From: Bacteroidota bacterium
GTDB taxonomy: Bacteria > CLD3 > SB21
Direction of reading: 5' to 3'
DNA length: 5,902 nucleotides
Assembly (NCBI GenBank): GCA_020438245.1
Contig: JAGQUY010000043.1
Span: 1 to 5,902 of the forward strand
Shown: positions 1-4,449 of the stretch, piece after piece
Layout: every line of letters starts with the position of its first letter
Position numbering within the stretch: position 1 is the stretch's first letter
Notes under the pieces: model-generated
Databases searched by the model: none
What the model saw: only the letters and a program-made list of their open reading frames with translations
Told to the model about the DNA's origin: nothing
Position numbers and translations under genes: made by a program

Positions 1-1245
1 AAATTGGAAATCATGAATACGTGCGGAAAATGTCACGAGGACATTACCAAGACGTATTTTGATACGTATCATGGCAAGGTCTCACAGCTTGGTTACGCCA
101 AGACGGCCAAATGTTACGATTGTCACGGAGCCCACGACATCCTGCCCGTCAGCAATCCCAAATCCCACTTGAGTCGCGACAATGTGGTGGAGACGTGCAA
201 GAAATGTCACCCGAACGCCAACCGTCAGTTCGCGGGGTATTTGACCCACGCGACGCACCACGATCCGGATAAATACCCGTATCTGTTTTGGTCATTCTGG
301 TTCATGACCGGTCTGCTCATTACCACCTTTACGATAGGCGGCTTCCATACGTTATTGTGGCTTCCCAGAGCCCTGCGCATGAGAAAAATGCACGTTAGGA
401 TCGCAGAGGAGGCTACAACGGCAAGACAGTATCAACGGTTCACGCGACTGAATCGTATCCTGCATATTGTCATGATCGTAAGTTTTATCAGCCTTGCTCT
501 TACCGGTATGACGTTGAAGTTTTCGCATACCGGCTGGGCGGTCATGTTGAGTCACGTGTTCGGAGGGTTTGAATCCGCGGGATACATCCACCGGCTCGCC
601 GCCGTGTTCATGTTTACGATTTTCATTTCCCATATTGTAAATATCATTCGGCGGAAGAGAAGTGAGTATAAAACATGGAAGAATCTGCTGCTCGGACCGG
701 ATACCATGTTGTTTACCAAACGGGACTGGAAAGAATTTGTCGGTTCGCTTAAGTGGTTCTTGAACAAAGGACCCCGTCCAAGATTTGGACGATGGACGTA
801 CTGGGAGAAATTCGACTACTTTGCCGTCTTCTGGGGAATTGCGGTGATCGGTTCGACCGGTCTGATTTTGTGGTTCCCGGAGTTGTTCACCACGGTATTG
901 CCGGGCTGGGCGATCAATATTGCAACCATCATTCACAGCGACGAGGCATTGCTGGCGGTCGGTTTCATTTTCACCGTGCATTTTTTCAATACCCACCTGC
1001 GTCCGGAGAAATTCCCCATGGATATCGTCGTATTCACGGGCAGGATGCCGGTTGAAGAATTGAAGGCGGACAAACCGGATGAATATGACAGCCTCGTTGC
1101 GAATGGCGAATTGGAGAAGTATCTTGTAGAGCCGTATCCGCCGATCGTGATCAAGGCCATCCGGATGTTTGGGTGGACAGCGCTCGTCATCGGATTCAGC
1201 ATTGTGCTTTGGATCATCTATGCCATGATTTTCTCGTACCGGTGA
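1..1245 (+). CDS. Multihaem cytochrome c / membrane cytochrome b fusion, CbcL-like (5' end missing)
   Basis: Probable inner-membrane quinol dehydrogenase passing electrons from a b-haem module to a periplasmic c-haem module. The visible N-terminal part has three CxxCH motifs: CGKCH (nt 22-36), CYDCH (112-126) and CKKCH (196-210). About six hydrophobic segments follow, near nt 280-366, 454-525, 580-648, 817-880, 925-1000 and 1165-1236. Histidines suited to b-haem ligation lie at nt 346, 463, 589, 631, 934 and 979; the pairs 589/631 and 934/979 are 14 and 15 residues apart within helices. This order, multihaem c then HydC/FdnI-like b, is that of Geobacter CbcL, which has more c-haems. The frame is open to base 1. 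TTG at 4 or ATG at 13 would give a haem protein with no export signal, so the true start and probably further haems lie upstream. The stop is TGA at 1243, and the seven-haem cytochrome gene starts 30 bases later. The family call is from domain order and motif memory, not a search. Confidence 0.82.
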   Translation, partial: KLEIMNTCGKCHEDITKTYFDTYHGKVSQLGYAKTAKCYDCHGAHDILPVSNPKSHLSRDNVVETCKKCHPNANRQFAGYLTHATHHDPDKYPYLFWSFWFMTGLLITTFTIGGFHTLLWLPRALRMRKMHVRIAEEATTARQYQRFTRLNRILHIVMIVSFISLALTGMTLKFSHTGWAVMLSHVFGGFESAGYIHRLAAVFMFTIFISHIVNIIRRKRSEYKTWKNLLLGPDTMLFTKRDWKEFVGSLKWFLNKGPRPRFGRWTYWEKFDYFAVFWGIAVIGSTGLILWFPELFTTVLPGWAINIATIIHSDEALLAVGFIFTVHFFNTHLRPEKFPMDIVVFTGRMPVEELKADKPDEYDSLVANGELEKYLVEPYPPIVIKAIRMFGWTALVIGFSIVLWIIYAMIFSYR

Positions 1246-1266
1246 GTTTATTCATCAAGCGATCAT

Positions 1267-1271
1267 AAGGA
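1267..1271 (+). promoter_or_regulatory. Ribosome binding site of the seven-haem cytochrome gene
   Basis: AAGGA lies four bases before the ATG at 1276, in the 30-base spacer after the preceding stop. It is the clearest Shine-Dalgarno match in the window and supports the ATG at 1276 as the start. No promoter is evident in the short spacer, so this gene is probably co-transcribed with the one before it. Confidence 0.5.
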
Positions 1272-1275
1272 AACC

Positions 1276-2772
1276 ATGAGACGACTTCTCCCATCTTCTT
1301 TTTACAATATGCGCTCCCTGCTGGGGGCCGGCATCAGCGGGCTGAGCCTGTCGTTGATTATTTTCCTGTTTGTCCTCGAGGCCATGTCCGAGCACCCGAA
1401 GCCGTATATGGGCATTATCACGCTCATCATACTGCCGGGATTTCTTGTGGCAGGCGTGGTGATGATTGCCTGGGGAGTCATGCGTGTTCACAAACGGAGG
1501 AGACGAGGTCAGGAAGACAAACCCCTGTTGACCATCGATTTCAACAATCCGCGTCATCGGCTTGCCTTTACGTTGACATCGTTCGGTACCATGTTCTTCC
1601 TGGGACTGTCCGCGTTCGGAAGCTACAAAGCGTATGAATTCACCGATTCAGATCAATTCTGCGGCGAGATGTGTCACAGTGTAATGAGTCCTGAGTATAC
1701 CGCCTATCAATTTTCGCCGCACGCCCGGGTGGGTTGTGCCCAGTGCCATATTGGCGAAGGTGCAGAATGGTTTGTCAAGGCGAAGATCTCCGGCTCCTAT
1801 CAGGTTTATTCCGTACTGTTCAACAAGTATTCCAGACCGATCCAGACTCCCATCGAGAACCTTCGCCCGGCGCAGCAGACCTGTGAACAGTGTCATTGGC
1901 CCAAACACTTTTTCAGCGAAAAGCAGAGGAAATGGACCTATTTTCTATCGGACGAGAAGAACACCAAATGGGATCTGAATCTGCTCATTCATATCGGTGG
2001 CGGCAATAATGAGGAAGGTCCCACCTCCGGTATTCACTGGCACATGAACATATCCAATCGGATCGACTATAAGCCGGCGGACAGGCGAAGACAGGATATT
2101 CCATGGATTCGGGTTAAGCACGGTGACGGTACGGTGAGGGTTTATCGAAACAAGACGTCCAAACTTTCGGATGAGCAGTTGGCCGAACTCGAAGAACGGA
2201 GGATGGACTGCATTGACTGTCACAACCGGCCGACCCATATTTACAGGCATCCTGCCAAATCGGTGAACCAGGAGATGTCCGCCGGTTGGATTGATCCGAA
2301 AATTCCATTCATTAAGAATGTCGCGGTAAAAACGCTGGAAACACCTTTTCGGACAAAACCCGATGCATTGGATAGTATCAGGATTCTCATTACCGATTTT
2401 TATCAGGATCACTATCCGGAGTTTGTAAAGACCGACACGGGGAAAATTGACCGGGCTATTAAGGAAGTTCAAAAGATATACAATCGCAACTTTTTCCCTG
2501 AAATGGGTTCAAGCTGGAAGGCGTATCCGGATAATATCGGGCACTTAACTTCCCTGGGCTGTTTCCGTTGTCATGACGGGAACCATGTTAGCGATGACGG
2601 CAAGGTCTTATCCAGGGATTGCAATGTCTGTCATACCATCCTGGCTCAGAAATTTGAGAAAGAAGGACTGCGAATTGGCCTGGAAGGTATAGAATACCGT
2701 CATCCCACCGACATCGGTGAGGAATGGAAGGTCAAATCGTGCAGTGAATGTCACTCGGAGAACTTGTATTAG
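1276..2772 (+). CDS. Seven-haem NapC/NirT-family inner-membrane cytochrome c, ImcH-like
   Basis: Probable membrane quinol dehydrogenase that hands electrons to periplasmic cytochromes. The 498-residue protein has three N-terminal hydrophobic helices (about residues 18-36, 45-70 and 96-118), then a periplasmic haem domain. Haem motifs are CGEMCH (129-134, an unusual CX3CH), CAQCH (154-158), CEQCH (203-207), CIDCH (312-316), CFRCH (429-433), CNVCH (449-453) and CSECH (489-493). The first three, with the preceding helix, correspond to the NapC/NirT core; SVMSPEY just after the first motif is typical of that family, and Met137 is a possible haem ligand. The last four form a C-terminal extension with a long haem-free stretch at 208-311. 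Three helices plus seven haems in about 500 residues match what is known of Geobacter ImcH, needed there for respiration to higher-potential acceptors. A plain NapC/NrfH is much shorter, with one helix and four haems. The ImcH comparison is from recalled architecture and unverified by alignment. Confidence 0.85.
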   Translation: MRRLLPSSFYNMRSLLGAGISGLSLSLIIFLFVLEAMSEHPKPYMGIITLIILPGFLVAGVVMIAWGVMRVHKRRRRGQEDKPLLTIDFNNPRHRLAFTLTSFGTMFFLGLSAFGSYKAYEFTDSDQFCGEMCHSVMSPEYTAYQFSPHARVGCAQCHIGEGAEWFVKAKISGSYQVYSVLFNKYSRPIQTPIENLRPAQQTCEQCHWPKHFFSEKQRKWTYFLSDEKNTKWDLNLLIHIGGGNNEEGPTSGIHWHMNISNRIDYKPADRRRQDIPWIRVKHGDGTVRVYRNKTSKLSDEQLAELEERRMDCIDCHNRPTHIYRHPAKSVNQEMSAGWIDPKIPFIKNVAVKTLETPFRTKPDALDSIRILITDFYQDHYPEFVKTDTGKIDRAIKEVQKIYNRNFFPEMGSSWKAYPDNIGHLTSLGCFRCHDGNHVSDDGKVLSRDCNVCHTILAQKFEKEGLRIGLEGIEYRHPTDIGEEWKVKSCSECHSENLY

Positions 2773-2791
2773 CAATTGGGCATCCTTAAAC

Positions 2792-2805
2792 ATGACTAAT
2801 GTCAT
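2792..2805 (+). repeat. Small inverted repeat ATGAC-TAAT-GTCAT
   Basis: A perfect 5-bp dyad with a 4-base centre lies 20 bases after the stop of the seven-haem gene. It is too short and too AT-rich, with no T-run after it, to be a convincing terminator. It could be a regulator half-site pair or chance. Confidence 0.3.
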
Positions 2806-2852
2806 TGTTGGAAACACCGTCACAACCTACTTTAAATTGAATTTGACCAGTC

Positions 2853-2875
2853 CAGGTACCATCCTTGTGTACCTG
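2853..2875 (+). repeat. Inverted repeat CAGGTAC-N9-GTACCTG
   Basis: Perfect 7-bp arms at 2853-2859 and 2869-2875 flank a 9-base centre, so equivalent positions are 16 bp apart, about one and a half helical turns. It lies in the gap before the Rieske gene, just upstream of a TATAAA box at 2886, where a regulator could act on that promoter. No T-tract follows, which argues against an intrinsic terminator. An operator role is inference from symmetry and position only. Confidence 0.4.
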
Positions 2876-2891
2876 AAGTTTCTCTTATAAA
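2865..2891 (+). promoter_or_regulatory. Candidate sigma70-type promoter of the Rieske/cytochrome b/multihaem operon
   Basis: TATAAA at 2886-2891 is a good -10 box, about 42 bases before the Rieske ATG. The -35 region is weak: TTGTGT at 2865-2870 leaves a short 15-bp spacer. TTGACC at 2843-2848 is a better match but too far away. The weak -35 overlaps the 2853-2875 inverted repeat, which would suit an activator-dependent promoter. If real, genes 3-5 can be expressed separately from genes 1-2. Confidence 0.3.
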
Positions 2892-2932
2892 CGTTACCTT
2901 GTTCAACATTCCTTCTTTTGAAAGAGCAGGCA

Positions 2933-3376
2933 ATGGATCATCCTGAGAGCGGTAACAAGCGTGATTTTCTGAAATGGGTTCTCGGTTCCGCAGCCGTTGC
3001 ATGGCTTGGTGCCGTATTGTATCCTATTTCTGCTTACTTGAAGCCTCCAAAACAGGGTGAAGTGGAAGTGAGCAGCGTGAAGGCCGGCAAGGTTACGGAT
3101 ATTGAAAAGGACTCCGGCGTAATCGTTCGATTCGGCAACAAGCCGGTTATTCTCATTCACAAAGCGACAGGCGAATTCAGGGCTTTTTCCGCAACCTGTA
3201 CCCACCTGGACTGCACGGTCCAATACAAGAAAGATCTCGGTATGATCTGGTGTGCATGTCACAATGGAAAATACGATCTGAACGGTCGGAACGTTTCGGG
3301 GCCTCCTCCCAAGCCGCTTGATGAATATAAAGTCGTCATTAAGGACGGAGAAATCCTGATTTCGAAAATAGCATGA
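2933..3376 (+). CDS. Rieske [2Fe-2S] iron-sulfur protein of a cytochrome bc/b6f-type complex
   Basis: High-potential electron acceptor of a quinol-oxidising bc-type complex: it takes one electron from quinol at the Qo site of the adjacent cytochrome b and passes it to a c-type haem. The 147-residue protein starts at ATG 2933; an in-frame TTG at 2918 would add five residues but is a poorer start. Residues 9-14 (KRDFLK) and the hydrophobic helix at about 15-36 form a Tat-like signal anchor with KR instead of RR. Rieske box I is CTHLDC (89-94) and box II is CACHNG (107-112). By homology C89, H91, C107 and H110 bind the cluster and C94-C109 form the disulfide. The GPPPKPL segment (123-129) is the usual proline loop. 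Box II has Gly112 where many Rieske proteins have the Ser that hydrogen-bonds the cluster, while Tyr114 is kept. Its stop overlaps the cytochrome b start by ATGA, indicating coupled translation. Equivalent genes are called petC or qcrA. Confidence 0.95.
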   Translation: MDHPESGNKRDFLKWVLGSAAVAWLGAVLYPISAYLKPPKQGEVEVSSVKAGKVTDIEKDSGVIVRFGNKPVILIHKATGEFRAFSATCTHLDCTVQYKKDLGMIWCACHNGKYDLNGRNVSGPPPKPLDEYKVVIKDGEILISKIA

Positions 3377-4449
3377 AACTCACCAAGAAACTGTACAATT
3401 GGGTCAATGAGCGCGTTCAACTTGACGACTTGGTCAAGTTCATGGGCAAGAAATATGTGCCCATACACAGCCATTCTGTCTGGTATTATTTTGGCGGAGT
3501 TTCGCTCTTCTTGTTCATCATACAGGTAGTTACCGGGATCTTGCTGCTTCTTTATTACAAAGGCAGCGAAGATTTGGCTTTTGAGAGCATCCACTTCATC
3601 ATGTCAAAGGTGCAATTCGGCTGGTTGATTCGCTCCGTGCACAGCTGGGCGGCTAATCTGTTCGTGTTTGCAGCCTTCATTCACATGTTCAGCGTTTATT
3701 TTACCAAAGCTTATCGCAAACCTCGCGAGATTACGTGGGTGACGGGAATGTTGATGCTGTTCTTGGCATTGGGATTCGGTTTCAGCGGATATCTGTTGCC
3801 TTGGAACGAGCTGGCCTTCTTCGCAACAAAAGTCGGAACGGATATCGCCGGTGCAGTACCTGTAATCGGGGATGCCGTCATGCTCTTTCTGCGCGGCGGA
3901 GAAAATGTTACCGGGGCGACGCTATCCAGATTCTTCGGTCTTCACGTGGCGGTCTTTCCCGGCATTTTCACTGTCCTTCTCTTTGTGCATCTGCTGCTTG
4001 TTCAGCGCCAAGGTATGAGCGAACCCCTTGGAATCGAAAAGTCTCAAGTGGCTCCTCCAAAGACGATGCCCTTTTTCCCCAATTTCCTTCTCCGGGACGT
4101 TCTTTTCTGGCTGATCGTGTTAAATATTCTGGCCATCCTTGCGGTGTTCTTTCCATGGGAGCTCGGAAAGAAAGCGGATGCGTTCGCGTCGGCGCCTGAA
4201 GGCATACGACCTGAATGGTATTTTATGTTCATGTTTCAGACATTGAAAATGCTCCCGGCACATCTTTGGATCATCGAAGGGGAGGTTTTCGGGATTCTCA
4301 TGTTTGGGTTGGCAGGTTTACTGTGGATGTTGGTTCCATTTTGGGATCGCAAGAGTTCTCAGGGATTGGAGAATAAATTCATCAACTACGCCGGTATTTT
4401 TGCAGTTGCCTACATACTTTTCTGCACCATCCTGGGTTACTTGGTATGA
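3373..4449 (+). CDS. Cytochrome b of a bc-type complex, fused b6 + subunit IV form
   Basis: Membrane core of a quinol:cytochrome c oxidoreductase, carrying two b haems and the quinol oxidation site. The 358-residue protein has about seven helices (near 38-61, 90-110, 121-143, 190-210, 239-261, 304-323 and 337-357), equal in size to b6 plus subunit IV joined in one chain; mitochondrial-type cytochrome b has eight. Haem ligands are H90/H104 in helix B and H191/H206 in helix D. The 15-residue step in helix D is the b6-type spacing (14 in bc1). Other b6-like signatures are GWLIRSVH (83-90), GYLLPW (139-144) and the Qo motif PEWY (280-283). Tyr39 occupies the place of the Cys that covalently holds the extra haem ci/cn in b6f and Bacillus-type enzymes, so that haem is probably absent or held differently. 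The gene overlaps both neighbours by ATGA (3373-3376 and 4446-4449), tying the Rieske protein, cytochrome b and the eleven-haem cytochrome together. Confidence 0.95.
   Translation: MKLTKKLYNWVNERVQLDDLVKFMGKKYVPIHSHSVWYYFGGVSLFLFIIQVVTGILLLLYYKGSEDLAFESIHFIMSKVQFGWLIRSVHSWAANLFVFAAFIHMFSVYFTKAYRKPREITWVTGMLMLFLALGFGFSGYLLPWNELAFFATKVGTDIAGAVPVIGDAVMLFLRGGENVTGATLSRFFGLHVAVFPGIFTVLLFVHLLLVQRQGMSEPLGIEKSQVAPPKTMPFFPNFLLRDVLFWLIVLNILAILAVFFPWELGKKADAFASAPEGIRPEWYFMFMFQTLKMLPAHLWIIEGEVFGILMFGLAGLLWMLVPFWDRKSSQGLENKFINYAGIFAVAYILFCTILGYLV

Noticed and set aside
352..996. Long minus-strand open frame (about 214 codons) opposite the c/b fusion
   Set aside because: It lies wholly antisense to a gene with clear haem motifs and membrane helices, has no recognisable domain, and its composition (Arg, Gln, His, Pro, Ser) is typical of a shadow frame.
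1945..2472. Minus-strand open frame opposite the seven-haem cytochrome
   Set aside because: Antisense to a well-supported gene, with no motif, no ribosome site and no operon context.
1276..2772. Plain NapC or NrfH quinol dehydrogenase
   Set aside because: Those are about 150-200 residues with one helix and four haems. This protein has three helices, seven haem sites and 498 residues.
2853..2885. Inverted repeat as an intrinsic terminator
   Set aside because: The stem is only 7 bp with a 9-base loop, it is not especially GC-rich, and no run of T follows.
2792..2890. 32-codon open frame starting at ATG 2792 in the intergenic gap
   Set aside because: No ribosome site, no recognisable feature, and it spans the inverted repeats and ends inside the TATAAA box. 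It is more likely chance than a gene, though conservation in relatives would change that.
2918..2932. TTG at 2918 as the Rieske start
   Set aside because: It adds only five residues before an ATG with a purine-rich stretch upstream (AAAGAG at 2921-2926). ATG 2933 gives a normal Rieske N-terminus.
3735..4199. Plus-strand open frame inside cytochrome b
   Set aside because: It is in a different frame from the strongly conserved cytochrome b, and its Arg/Ser/Cys-rich product shows no domain.
3373..4449. Photosynthetic b6f complex
   Set aside because: Subunits are fused, the haem cn cysteine is absent, no cytochrome f or photosynthesis gene is present, and multihaem respiratory cytochromes surround it.
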